Shown here: positions 14,967 to 22,197 of the stretch, piece after piece
Layout of the letters: each line of letters begins with the position of its first letter
Numbering within the stretch: position 1 is the stretch's first letter
DNA from: an uncultured Collinsella sp.
GTDB taxonomy: Bacteria; Actinomycetota; Coriobacteriia; Coriobacteriales; Coriobacteriaceae
Length of the DNA: 22,197 bases
Assembly: GCA_905210085.1 (NCBI GenBank)
Contig: CAJLVJ010000035.1
Span: 1-22,197 of the forward strand
Reading direction: 5' to 3'
Program-made: the position numbers and the translations under genes
The notes under the pieces: generated by a model
The model's database searches: none
The model's input: only the letters and a program-made list of their open reading frames with translations
Told to the model about the DNA's origin: nothing

Positions 14967-16001
14967 ATGGCATACGGATACAACGACGGTGATCAACGGC
15001 GACAAAGCGTTCGCCTTGCTGGCCGCACCACGCCGACGCCCAGAAGTGCCACGAGCAGCAATCCGCAACGCCCTCAAGAGCAACCCAGGCCTTCGTCTCG
15101 GCAGCAGACAAACAGAACACGGCAGAGTGGCCGTCCGAGCACGGGCACAAGCGCACAGCAAGATAGCCGCTTGGGCGCGCGCACTCGACAGCGCCAAGCC
15201 GAGGTTCCGCAACTGCGCCGCAACGGCGCACGTCAGCCCGGCAGCCATATCAACCGCTTCTTTTCGCATCCCCAAGGCGGACGCGACGGCAAGCCCTACC
15301 GCTCGACATCGTACGTGAATGCCCCCGCCCTGCCGGCTCGTCGGCTTTGCCTCGCACTGTGCTCTATCCTCATCTGTCTGGTCTTTGTGCTTATGAGCTC
15401 CTGTATGTCCCACGGCTCGGCCGGTCTCGAGCCCACCGCCGAGGACAAGCTGCTCAAGGCCCCCGTCGCGCCCGGTTATTCTTTCGCCTTTTCGACCCCG
15501 CGCTCGCAATGGCAAGCCGGCACGATGCCCCATATCTATCAGATCGACCCTGCATGGTCGGAGCTGCCTTACGCCGGCGGTACCATCCGCCAAAATGCCT
15601 GCGGGCCTACGTGCCTCACCATGGTCTATATCTTTAAGACGGGACGCACCGATATGACCCCCGTCAATATGTGCGCGCTTTCCGAGGCAGGCAATTACGC
15701 CCCCACCGGTGCAACCGAATGGTCGTTTATGACGAGCGGTGCGTGGCAGTTGGGACTTAACGGAACGGAGCTTCATAACGATCGCGACTCGATGACTCAG
15801 GCGCTGCGTTCGGGAGCGCCCGTCATCGCCGCCGTTCGGCCGGGCACCTTTACCAACGTGGGCCACTACATTGTACTTTACGGTATTGACGACGCCGACC
15901 AGATTGAAGTCTTCGATCCCAACTCGGCCAGCCGCAGCGCCCGACGCTGGGGCGTCGTAGAGGTCCTCAACGAAGTCGAAGCCATGTGGGCCTACTACTA
16001 G
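14967..16001 (+). CDS. Membrane-anchored C39-like cysteine peptidase domain protein
   Basis: The only plus-strand gene here, 344 residues. Residues 1-120 are low-complexity, rich in Gln, Arg, Ser, Pro and Thr, and probably disordered in the cytosol. A single membrane helix spans about 127-145. The outside part carries a papain-like C39_2 domain: QNACGPTCL (Q209, C212 as nucleophile), GHYIVLYGID (H300) and DPN (D317). The full Gln-Cys-His-Asp set is present, so it is probably an active peptidase or amidase; bacteriocin-leader processing is not supported, as no ABC domain or precursor gene is nearby. The start follows AAGGCGG. The stop codon overlaps the first base pairs of a dispersed repeat. 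The long minus-strand reading frame across it is a shadow. Confidence 0.85.
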   Translation: MAYGYNDGDQRRQSVRLAGRTTPTPRSATSSNPQRPQEQPRPSSRQQTNRTRQSGRPSTGTSAQQDSRLGARTRQRQAEVPQLRRNGARQPGSHINRFFSHPQGGRDGKPYRSTSYVNAPALPARRLCLALCSILICLVFVLMSSCMSHGSAGLEPTAEDKLLKAPVAPGYSFAFSTPRSQWQAGTMPHIYQIDPAWSELPYAGGTIRQNACGPTCLTMVYIFKTGRTDMTPVNMCALSEAGNYAPTGATEWSFMTSGAWQLGLNGTELHNDRDSMTQALRSGAPVIAAVRPGTFTNVGHYIVLYGIDDADQIEVFDPNSASRSARRWGVVEVLNEVEAMWAYY

Positions 16002-16030
16002 TCGTTGGGGACAGACTTAAATGAGTGGTC
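16000..16030 (+). repeat. Dispersed repeat, copy 1
   Basis: Contains GGGGACAGACTTAAATGAGT flanked by AGTCGTT and GGTC. It differs from copy 3 (22119-22151) at only a couple of positions. Its AG start is part of the peptidase stop codon. Confidence 0.85.
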
Positions 16031-16304
16031 TCTGGCTGCCCGGAACTGCTGGCACGGAAAATGCATCCCGCTTTGAAGTTCGATAGCGAGATGCACTTTC
16101 CGCGCACGGCCTGTTTGGGAAACTACGTTCCACTTTCCGGCAACATTCCGGGATGCATTTTCCGGTTGAGGCCCTCAAGGGAAACCATGTCCCATGTTGG
16201 ACGCTCATTCTGGGATGCGCTTTCCGCAGTTGATTGATGCGGGCTTTAAGGACTGTTCCAAGCTGCCGGCAGAAAAGGAACGTCCCCAGGTGCCGGGTTT
16301 CCGC

Positions 16305-16338
16305 AGTCATTGGGGACAGACTTAAATGACTAGTCGTT
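16305..16338 (+). repeat. Dispersed repeat, copy 2
   Basis: Starts AGTCATTGGGGACAGACTTA and continues AATGACTAGTCGTT. It matches copy 3 at 22119 over about 33 bases with one mismatch. AGTCATT and AATGACT at its ends are inverse to each other. A further partial unit with AATGACT follows near 16350. Confidence 0.9.
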
Positions 16339-16395
16339 TAAGAACGTCCAATGACTACCCACAGAATGAGGGTCTCATCGGGGACTAGGTAAATA

Positions 16396-16431
16396 ACAAA
16401 AGCCCCCGCGGCCGAAGCGGACCGCGGGGGC
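16396..16431 (-). terminator. Terminator of the beta-glucoside PTS operon
   Basis: On the minus strand GCCCCCGCGG pairs perfectly with CCGCGGGGGC (16402-16411 with 16422-16431); the loop contains an inner CCG..CGG pair, and CTTTTGTTATTT follows. It lies 17 bases beyond the GH1 stop. Confidence 0.93.
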
Positions 16432-16447
16432 AACAGACCTGCAAGAG

Positions 16448-17902
16448 TTAACTCAAGTCCTCGCCATTTGATGCAATGACCTTTTGGTACCAGCAGAAGC
16501 TGTCCTTTCGGTAGCGATCGAACGTGCCTTTGCCCATATCATCGGCATCAACATAAACAAAGCCATAGCGCTTCTTCATCTGCCCCGTCGAGGCCGACAC
16601 CAAATCGATACAGCCCCACGGCGTGTATCCCATCAGGTCAACACCGTCCTCGACAATTGCATCGCGCAGCGCAAGAATATGCCTTCGCAGGTAATCAATA
16701 TGATACGCATCGTGGACTTTGCCGTCTTCCAGCGCATCGAGTCCGCCCACACCGTTCTCGGCGATAAAGAGCGGAAGATGGTAACGATCGTGGTAGCCGG
16801 CAAGCGTCACGCGCAAACCCAGCGCATCGATCTGCCACTTCCAGGCAGTCTCTTTATCCTTGAGGTACGGATTGCGCAACGTCGGGAACACGTTGCCCTC
16901 CGCCTTCTCGGCGATCACCTGATCATCGGCGCACACCAAGCGCGAGCAATAGTACGAGAACGAGATGAAGTCGACCGTATGCTCTGCCAGATACTCCGTA
17001 TCGCCCGGCTCAAAGGGCACGTGAACACCCTCTTTCTCGAGTGCACGCAGCTTCCAAGCAGGATAGGCGCCCGCAGCCATCACGTCTGTGTAGAAGTAGC
17101 GGCCGCGGTCCTCCTCATACGCAAGCCATACGTCCTCGGGCGCACAACGGTACGGATAGGTCGCACCGGCAGCGACCATGCAACCCACCTTGTTTGCGGG
17201 ATCGATCTTGTGCAGAATCTCGACAGCGCGAGCGCTCGCCATAAACATATGGTGCGAGAACGCCGCGGTCACGGCTGCACGGTCACGCTCATCCTCGAGC
17301 GTGACACCCGCGTTGAGATAGGACAGCGCCACGCTGTTGATCTCGTTGAACGTAAGCCAATAACGCACGAGGCCCTGGTACGCGCGTCCGACGGTCTCGA
17401 CGTAGTGCGCATACCGCTCGATCATCTCTCGGCTTTGCCAGCCACCATAGCGCTCGACCAGAGCCAACGGATAGTCGTAGTGCGACAGCGTCACAAGCGG
17501 CTCGATTCCATGCTCGCGCAGCGCCTCGAATACCTGACGGTAAAACTCCAAGCCCTCGCCGTTGGGCTCGGTCTCCATCCCTGTGGGAAAAATACGGCTC
17601 CAGCAAATTGAAAGACGCAGGCACTTAAAGCCCATCTCGGCAAAGAGCTCGACATCCTCGTGCCAATGATGGAAGAAGTCGTTGCCCCAGCGGCATGGAT
17701 ACAGCCTGTCCGGATCGTCCACGGGCTTTTGCCTGCCAAACATTACATCCCAGCGGTCGGAACCCTGTGGGATCAGGTCGGAGTGCGACATGCCGCGGCC
17801 GCCCTCGTTCCAGCCCCCTTCGGCCTGGTTGGCGGCGAGGGCACCACCCCACAAAAAGCCCTCGGGCATACCGGCGGCAGACGTTCTGTCAAAGTAACTC
17901 AT
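16448..17902 (-). CDS. GH1 6-phospho-beta-glucosidase
   Basis: A 484-residue family 1 glycoside hydrolase that splits the phosphorylated disaccharide delivered by the PTS into glucose-6-phosphate and an aglycone or glucose. It has the N-terminal FLWGGALAANQAEGGW, acid/base E187 in TFNEIN and nucleophile E382 in FIAENGVGG. The C-terminal run SASTGQMKKRYGFVYVD matches the phosphate-binding Ser/Lys/Tyr pocket of phospho-beta-glycosidases, which separates it from plain beta-glucosidases. The ATG at 17902 lies one base beyond the EIIC stop; an in-frame ATG at 17914 would overlap EIIC and abuts a GAGG, so the start is uncertain. It is the last gene of the PTS operon, before a strong terminator. Confidence 0.93.
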   Translation of the reverse strand: MSYFDRTSAAGMPEGFLWGGALAANQAEGGWNEGGRGMSHSDLIPQGSDRWDVMFGRQKPVDDPDRLYPCRWGNDFFHHWHEDVELFAEMGFKCLRLSICWSRIFPTGMETEPNGEGLEFYRQVFEALREHGIEPLVTLSHYDYPLALVERYGGWQSREMIERYAHYVETVGRAYQGLVRYWLTFNEINSVALSYLNAGVTLEDERDRAAVTAAFSHHMFMASARAVEILHKIDPANKVGCMVAAGATYPYRCAPEDVWLAYEEDRGRYFYTDVMAAGAYPAWKLRALEKEGVHVPFEPGDTEYLAEHTVDFISFSYYCSRLVCADDQVIAEKAEGNVFPTLRNPYLKDKETAWKWQIDALGLRVTLAGYHDRYHLPLFIAENGVGGLDALEDGKVHDAYHIDYLRRHILALRDAIVEDGVDLMGYTPWGCIDLVSASTGQMKKRYGFVYVDADDMGKGTFDRYRKDSFCWYQKVIASNGEDLS

Positions 17903-17903
17903 G

Positions 17904-19172
17904 CTACTCAGCATCCTCGGCAGAAGCTGCCGCGGCGTTCTCCTGCTCCTGAGCCAGGAGCTGGTTATCGTACACCTTAAAGAACGGGTACCAGACCACA
18001 GCCATGACCACGATCAAAACGATCGTAAACACCCAGATGCGCGGGTCGAGGCACTGGACAAAGCCCTGAACGAAGATGGGGAACGTGCCGCTCACCAAGA
18101 TGTAGAAGTTAGAGACAAGACCCAGTGAGACCGCACCCCAATACAGCAGGGCCGAGATCATGCCGCCTAGCACAAACGGAATCATGAGGATCGGGTTGAA
18201 GATGATGGGCGCGCCGAAGATCGCGGGCTCGGAGATACGGAAGAAGCTCGGCACGATCGATGCCCTGCCAAATGCCTTGAGCTGCTGCGACTTTGCCCTA
18301 AACGCGCAGAGCGCCACAAAAGAGAACGTATTACCCGTGCCGCCGATGAGGTTGATGGCCAACGACATGAGCGCCGGGTGGAACTCAAGCGGCTGCCCGG
18401 CAGCATAGAGCGAGGCGTTGGCGGCAAAGGCGGCAAGCGTGACCGGGGCGGTGATGGGCATTACGATCATGTTGCCGTGGACGCCAAAGCACCAAAACAG
18501 CAGCGTCATGAAGCAGATAAGCAGTGCGCCGGGCACAGAGTCAACTGCGACGGAAAGCGGGGCAGCGAGCAGCTTCTCGATAACCGAGGGGATGGACAGC
18601 GCGGGATCGATCATCTGGATCAGCAGGTTGCCGCCAAAGAAGATGAGGATGTTGGCGAGCATAGGTACGATGGCGCCAAAGGTTTCGGACAAAAACGGCG
18701 GCACGCCATCGGGCATCTTGATGGTGATGCCCTTGGTCTGGCAGAAGCGCGTGACCTCGACGGAGACCAAGGCAACGATGATGGCGGTAAACAGGCCCTG
18801 CGCACCCAGATAGGTGCAGGGGACCGCCTGGAGCACGGACTCGTCAGCAAGCTGGTAGTAGGACGACGGCGCCGCGGCGATCAGGAACATCACCAGCGAG
18901 GTCATGCCGGCGTTAAGCTTGGGCATCTTGTAGGTGCCCGCCAGGTTATAGGCGATTGCGAACGTCACGATCACCGACAGTATGCCCATCGTCATGTTGA
19001 AGGGAATGAGCAGCGTGAGCTTATTGGCCGTGGCAAAATCGAGCCAAGGGCCAAAGACGGACCAGAACCCGCCCTGCGCCACCAGGTCGGCCGTGACCGG
19101 CGGGTTGGCGAGGATCATAAAGACGGCAGATACCAAGATGAAGCCGATCGCGCTCATAAAGCCCTTTTGCAT
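17904..19172 (-). CDS. PTS system cellobiose/lactose-type EIIC component, 5' end frameshifted
   Basis: The membrane permease component of a Lac/Cel-family PTS, which moves the beta-glucoside across the membrane for phosphorylation by EIIB. The open frame is 422 residues with about 10 helices, but it starts at an internal Met (MQKGFMSAIGFILV) without a ribosome site. In relatives, about 27 residues (MEKF...LTPIANF.GTERHFAS) come before this Met. That N-terminus is encoded here at 19173-19252, behind a strong AGGAGG, but in another frame. Adding one A to the tract GGAAAACTG would join them as a normal protein of about 449 residues. So this is either a disabled gene, a sequencing error in an A-run, or (less likely) recoding. 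EIIB is 9 bases upstream and GH1 directly downstream. Confidence 0.88.
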   Translation of the reverse strand: MQKGFMSAIGFILVSAVFMILANPPVTADLVAQGGFWSVFGPWLDFATANKLTLLIPFNMTMGILSVIVTFAIAYNLAGTYKMPKLNAGMTSLVMFLIAAAPSSYYQLADESVLQAVPCTYLGAQGLFTAIIVALVSVEVTRFCQTKGITIKMPDGVPPFLSETFGAIVPMLANILIFFGGNLLIQMIDPALSIPSVIEKLLAAPLSVAVDSVPGALLICFMTLLFWCFGVHGNMIVMPITAPVTLAAFAANASLYAAGQPLEFHPALMSLAINLIGGTGNTFSFVALCAFRAKSQQLKAFGRASIVPSFFRISEPAIFGAPIIFNPILMIPFVLGGMISALLYWGAVSLGLVSNFYILVSGTFPIFVQGFVQCLDPRIWVFTIVLIVVMAVVWYPFFKVYDNQLLAQEQENAAAASAEDAE

Positions 19173-19252
19173 GGAGGCAAAGTGGCGCTCGGTGCCGCAG
19201 AAATTGGCGATAGGGGTCAGTTTTCCTGAAGCAGGGTCATGAACTTCTCCAT
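19173..19252 (-). pseudogene. Out-of-frame 5' end of the EIIC gene
   Basis: The ATG at 19252 has TTAGGAGG seven bases upstream and reads MEKFMTLLQEN, then TGA. Shifting by one base at GGAAAACTG gives LTPIANFCGTERHFAS, the standard continuation of cellobiose EIIC proteins, running straight into the long frame. The distance from this ATG to the internal Met is 80 bases, not a multiple of three. This shows a one-base deletion relative to family members. Confidence 0.85.
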
Positions 19253-19261
19253 GGTTGCCTC

Positions 19262-19555
19262 CTAACCCAACAGCGACTGGGCGAGTGCCAGCACGTTGGC
19301 GGCGTTGCCCATGCCGTAGTCCTGTGCGGGGATGACCGCGGTCGGCTTACCGCTCCCCTGCTTGACGGTGTTGAGCTGGTAGGACACCTGCGGCCCCAAG
19401 AGCAGCACGTCATAATTGGCGCACGTCTCCTGATACTCGCCGATACCCACCGCATCGATATCGAGCTCGATGCCGTTTTGCTCCGCATATTTCTCGAGTT
19501 TCTTCATCAGAATGCTTGTAGACAGACCAGCTGCGCAAACAAGAAGGATCTTCAT
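19262..19555 (-). CDS. PTS system cellobiose/lactose-type EIIB component
   Basis: A 97-residue cytosolic phosphocarrier. It begins MKILLVCAAGLSTSILMKKL, with C7 the phosphorylated cysteine that takes phosphate from EIIA and passes it to the sugar bound by EIIC. Typical LLLGPQV and a final LALAQSLLG follow. The start at 19555 has AAGGGA eight bases upstream; a start six codons earlier is less typical. It lies 46 bases after EIIA and 9 before the EIIC start, so it belongs to one operon. AAGGGATTCCCTT over the ribosome site is a 13-base palindrome. Confidence 0.94.
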   Translation of the reverse strand: MKILLVCAAGLSTSILMKKLEKYAEQNGIELDIDAVGIGEYQETCANYDVLLLGPQVSYQLNTVKQGSGKPTAVIPAQDYGMGNAANVLALAQSLLG

Positions 19556-19601
19556 AAGGGATTCCCTTCGCATTGATTGGTTGGATAGTCACCGCACGCC
19601 G

Positions 19602-19928
19602 CTAGGCGTTCTTGGTTGCAGTGCGCTCATACAGGCAGATCAGCTCCTGCACGAGCTCCTGAGCAAGCATGGAGCACATGAGGTGGTCCTGAGCATGGAC
19701 CAGCAACACATCCACCGACAGATGCTCGCCCGCTGCCTCAGTCGAAAGCAGCTGCGTTTGGATGTGGTGAGCCTTGATTCCCGCATCCTTTGACTGCTTC
19801 ATGAGTTTGGCGGCGGCGTCAAAATCCCCCGCCTTTGCCTTTTCAAGGGCTTCGAAGGCAAGGCTGCGTGCCTCTCCCGCTGCAGCGACCAGCTGAAACG
19901 AAACCATCTCGGTTCCCTGATCGTCCAT
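19602..19928 (-). CDS. PTS system cellobiose/lactose-type EIIA component
   Basis: A 108-residue helical EIIA of the Lac family. H78 in LLVHAQDHLM is the predicted phospho-histidine that receives phosphate from HPr, and D81 is the metal-binding residue at the trimer axis. KAHHIQTQLL at 52-61 is also conserved. The protein forms trimers and is cytosolic. The ATG at 19928 has GAGGAGA upstream. It is the first structural gene after the regulator; the 119-base gap before it probably holds the operon promoter, with a GAATATTC palindrome near 19967. Confidence 0.94.
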   Translation of the reverse strand: MDDQGTEMVSFQLVAAAGEARSLAFEALEKAKAGDFDAAAKLMKQSKDAGIKAHHIQTQLLSTEAAGEHLSVDVLLVHAQDHLMCSMLAQELVQELICLYERTATKNA

Positions 19929-20047
19929 AACGGTCTCCTCTCCCGTGATGTTTGGTTTGTACTTGAATATTCGAAACGCCTATCTCCCGCCCGCAATCCT
20001 CGAGGTTTATTGCAGGTAGACTGACAGGGTCATCGACAAAAGAAGTC

Positions 20048-21943
20048 TTAAGCCGTATGCGCTTGCACAAGCGCCATCAGCTCATGCCAGGACCGGCGCT
20101 CGCGTAGGCGCTCGACCCCCTGGCGGTCCATAAAGATCTCGGCGAGCAGTGAGCTCAAGATCCGCGCCTCATCGCCGCCCGACCGGGCAAACGACACCAT
20201 AAAGACGATATCGACCTCATGGCCGTATTCGTCCCAAAGAATGGGATGTTCGAGCAGGCCCACGGTAACAAAGGCCTCGGCGCTCAAGGGATGCATCCCA
20301 TGGGGCATGGCTACCCCATTGCCAAACGAGGTGGCGCTCGCGCTCTCGCGCTCGGCGACCTCTTGGGCAAACTGGGCATCGACACGGCCGCTCTCGACGG
20401 CGCGCTCGGAGAGATATCGGAGAACGGCCTGCTTCGACGACGCCTCAACGCGGTTGAAGAACAGGGCACGGCTAAAGAAAGAGCTTACGGAGTCCGATTG
20501 CGCAGTGTCGTCGCTCAGCACCTTGCGGATAGCGTTGACATCGCTCGTCTCCAAGAAGAAATCGGCCTCGCGGACGGGCACGGGCAACTTGACGTTGAGC
20601 GGCACCGTTGTGAACACGTAGTCGATATGCGAAAAATCGAACGTTCCCACGCGGGCGACATCGCATGTCTCAATCGAATCGATATACATGCCAAACTGCT
20701 TGCGGTACTGGTGCTCGAGCATACGGGCGCTTCCCGCTCCCGAGGCGCACACGATCAGGATGCGTTTGCGACGCGGCTGGTCGGCTTGCTGCTCGAGGGC
20801 CAGGGCAAATGCCATGGCGATGTAGCCGAGCTCTTCATCAGAGGGCTGGCTGCCAAAATGACGCTCGAGTACCTGCGAGGTGCCAGCTGCCATCGAATAG
20901 GCCAACGGAAACCTCGTCTTGATATCGGACAGCATGGGGTTATCCATATGCATGTGATATTCAAGGCGATAGCCCAGAGGGCCGATATGCCGAGCAAGGT
21001 TCATGCGAAGTTCAAGATCGCCGCTAAAGTCAAACCTAAACTCATCGTTGACCGCACGTACCATCTCGGAAGCAATCTCCCACATCTCGTCCGAGATAAC
21101 GGCAGAGCCCTTCTCGGGCACGCCCGTGCCCCTGCCGAGCAAATGGATTGCGATAAAGGCAACCTCTTCTCGGGGCATGCTCACGCCCAGGGCATCCTTG
21201 ATGTTTGCGGCAATCTGGAAAGCCGCGGCGTATTCGCGCGTTCCCTCCAGTTTTTGAACGTCCGATTCTGCAGCTGGGACATAGCAGCCCTGCTCGATGC
21301 GGCCAAGAGCAATGTAAAGATGCATGATGAGATTGCGGGATGCCAGCGAGCTCACCGTGACGGGCGAGGCCGTCAGAGCATCGTCCACACATGCGGCGAT
21401 GGCCCGCAGGCGCTCGGCGAGCTTTGCATCGTCGGTGTCGGGCAACACGGGCCTCACCAGCGAGGCCAGGCACAGGCGCCGCTGCGACTCCCCGCCCGCA
21501 ACGCGGATTCCGTAGCGTGGGCGCTTTTCGAGCGTTAAGTCAAATTGGGCGAGTTTCTGCTCTACCAGACGCATGTCATTGGACAGAGTTCGCGCCGAAA
21601 CGTAGAGTAAATCCGCATACTCCTCAATCGTCACCCACTGGGACCGCATGAGGAGGTCGTTAAGAAGGAAGGACACACGGCCGTCGCGCGTATCAGGAAT
21701 GCCCGGATGGGCCAGAGCCGCACCGTCTAGCAAGCGAGCAAGCTCATCTGCACGTGCAACATCGATACGATACTGCCCCTTGCTGCCAACGATGCGTGCA
21801 ACCCCTGCAAGGTTGTCGTTTGCGCGATGGATATAGTTTCTCACGGCGCGCTCGCTTACCTCGAGACGCTTGGCAAGTACCGCGACAGCGACAGGCTGAG
21901 CGTCCTCGATCATATTTACAAGCTGCTTGACGCGAGCATCCAT
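20048..21943 (-). CDS. licR: LicR/MtlR-type PRD-containing transcriptional activator
   Basis: A 631-residue PTS-controlled regulator. Domains in order: HTH (about 1-60), second Mga/HTH segment (about 90-150), PRD1 (about 175-280; H208 and H267), PRD2 (about 290-390), EIIB-like domain with C399 in IVCASGAGSARML, and EIIA-like domain with H548 in AMPHGMHP. Phosphorylation of these sites by HPr and the PTS enzymes tunes activity by substrate supply and glucose. In PRD2 the first His (H319) is present, but the second, expected in a YxAxHF motif, is Ala (YIAMAFAL, A378). The start at 21943 has a strong AAAGGAGGAGG. It is divergent from nothing and reads into EIIA, so it likely activates the downstream PTS operon. 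Confidence 0.92.
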   Translation of the reverse strand: MDARVKQLVNMIEDAQPVAVAVLAKRLEVSERAVRNYIHRANDNLAGVARIVGSKGQYRIDVARADELARLLDGAALAHPGIPDTRDGRVSFLLNDLLMRSQWVTIEEYADLLYVSARTLSNDMRLVEQKLAQFDLTLEKRPRYGIRVAGGESQRRLCLASLVRPVLPDTDDAKLAERLRAIAACVDDALTASPVTVSSLASRNLIMHLYIALGRIEQGCYVPAAESDVQKLEGTREYAAAFQIAANIKDALGVSMPREEVAFIAIHLLGRGTGVPEKGSAVISDEMWEIASEMVRAVNDEFRFDFSGDLELRMNLARHIGPLGYRLEYHMHMDNPMLSDIKTRFPLAYSMAAGTSQVLERHFGSQPSDEELGYIAMAFALALEQQADQPRRKRILIVCASGAGSARMLEHQYRKQFGMYIDSIETCDVARVGTFDFSHIDYVFTTVPLNVKLPVPVREADFFLETSDVNAIRKVLSDDTAQSDSVSSFFSRALFFNRVEASSKQAVLRYLSERAVESGRVDAQFAQEVAERESASATSFGNGVAMPHGMHPLSAEAFVTVGLLEHPILWDEYGHEVDIVFMVSFARSGGDEARILSSLLAEIFMDRQGVERLRERRSWHELMALVQAHTA

Positions 21944-22118
21944 GTCCTCCTCCTTTCCCTGCGTCTAGTCTAACGCGGTAAAGAATGACACTCCACGTCG
22001 CGCTCGTTCCGCCAACTCGGAACAGGTTGCGGGGAGTCCAGCTGAGCTATGGAGAGCCTGGGGAGAGGGCCCGAAGGCAATGCGTCGGTGTGGGATGCGC
22101 CTTCCCAGCCATTGGGCA

Positions 22119-22151
22119 GTCATTGGGGACAGACTTAAATGAGTAGTCGTT
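22119..22151 (+). repeat. Dispersed repeat, copy 3
   Basis: AGTCATTGGGGACAGACTTA followed by AATGAGTAGTCGTT, nearly identical to copy 2 at 16305. Like the block near 16211, it is preceded by a GGGATGCGC..TTCCC motif (22092-22105), so the two motifs form one composite unit. The rest of 21944-22197 holds only the regulator's leader, with no clear promoter. Confidence 0.9.
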
Positions 22152-22197
22152 GGGTGTTCCTATAGTTTTGTCAACCGTCGGGGCTACTCCCGGTAGG

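Larger units (their letters stand above)
16002..16447. repeat. Repeat-rich intergenic block, possibly a REP/MITE-type element
   Basis: This 446-base gap has no protein gene. Direct copies of the GGGGACAGACTTAAATGA repeat bound its first 340 bases. Between them, CGGAAAATGCATCCCG (16055-16070) is the exact reverse complement of 16149-16164, and variants of the motif GGGATGC..TTTCC recur near 16090 and 16211. GTCCCCA (16282-16288) is inverse to TGGGGAC (16311-16317). This layout resembles extragenic palindromes mobilised by Y1/RAYT transposases, but no transposase gene is present. The last part holds the beta-glucosidase terminator. Confidence 0.65.

Noticed and set aside
14676..15866. Minus-strand 396-codon open frame over the C39 peptidase gene
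   Set aside because: It is antisense to a gene with clear C39 motifs; its product is Arg/Gly/Ala-rich with no motif and no ribosome site, as expected for a high-GC shadow frame.
19210..19252. Programmed -1 frameshifting as the way EIIC is made
   Set aside because: The direction would fit, but G-GAA-AAC is not a standard slippery heptamer, no downstream stimulatory structure was noticed, and family members need no frameshift. A deletion or sequencing error is simpler.
20219..21538. Plus-strand 439-codon open frame over the LicR-type regulator
   Set aside because: Antisense shadow; no recognisable domain, while the minus-strand frame has HTH, PRD, EIIB and EIIA parts.
16000..22151. CRISPR array made of the AGTCATTGGGG repeats
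   Set aside because: The three copies lie 300 and 5800 bases apart without regular spacers, and no cas gene is present.

Overview
The window looks like a chromosomal piece of a high-GC anaerobic actinobacterium of the Coriobacteriia, most likely Collinsella or a close relative. This is inferred from gene content and style (rubrerythrin with an Rrf2 sensor, LytTR two-component pairs, a cellobiose-type PTS with a GH1 enzyme, GGAGG-type ribosome sites, dispersed GGGGACAGACTTAAATGA repeats), not from a marker gene. All recognised protein genes and the one tRNA are on the minus strand, except a single C39-type peptidase gene on the plus strand.

Layout by position: (1) 1-2380 is an oxidative-stress group transcribed right to left: an Rrf2-type Fe-S regulator, a short MutY-like glycosylase without Fe-S cysteines, and rubrerythrin, with a long inverted repeat at the left edge. 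(2) 2496-3019 holds tRNA-Asp(GTC) with promoter and terminator, plus a 143-bp foldback with perfect 37-bp arms. (3) 3020-6956 has a YfcE-like phosphodiesterase, then a LytTR regulator, its LytS-like kinase and a family 2 glycosyltransferase; kinase and glycosyltransferase overlap by ATGA. (4) 7071-11703 has a UMF1/Atg22-like MFS transporter, a Zn-dependent phospholipase C-like protein and a second, paralogous LytTR regulator/kinase pair. (5) 11745-14605 is an amidohydrolase plus an APC amino-acid permease, probably one uptake-and-hydrolysis unit. (6) 14606-16447 has a structured intergenic region, the membrane-anchored C39-like peptidase and a 340-bp block of repeats. (7) 16396-21943 is a complete cellobiose/beta-glucoside PTS operon read right to left: LicR-type PRD regulator, EIIA, EIIB, EIIC, GH1 6-phospho-beta-glucosidase, terminator. 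The EIIC gene carries an apparent one-base deletion eleven codons after its well-placed start.

How the parts fit: the PTS operon imports and phosphorylates a beta-glucoside and splits the phospho-sugar, with the regulator sensing PTS phosphorylation. The amidohydrolase/permease pair probably takes up and hydrolyses an amino-acid derivative or dipeptide. The two LytTR systems probably respond to cell-surface state or metabolites; their targets are not evident. No prophage, integrase, transposase gene or CRISPR array is present. The most unusual signals are the perfect foldback at 2720-2862, the EIIC frameshift, the MutY variant with Glu at the catalytic Asp position, and the repeat block at 16000-16340 with a further copy at 22119.
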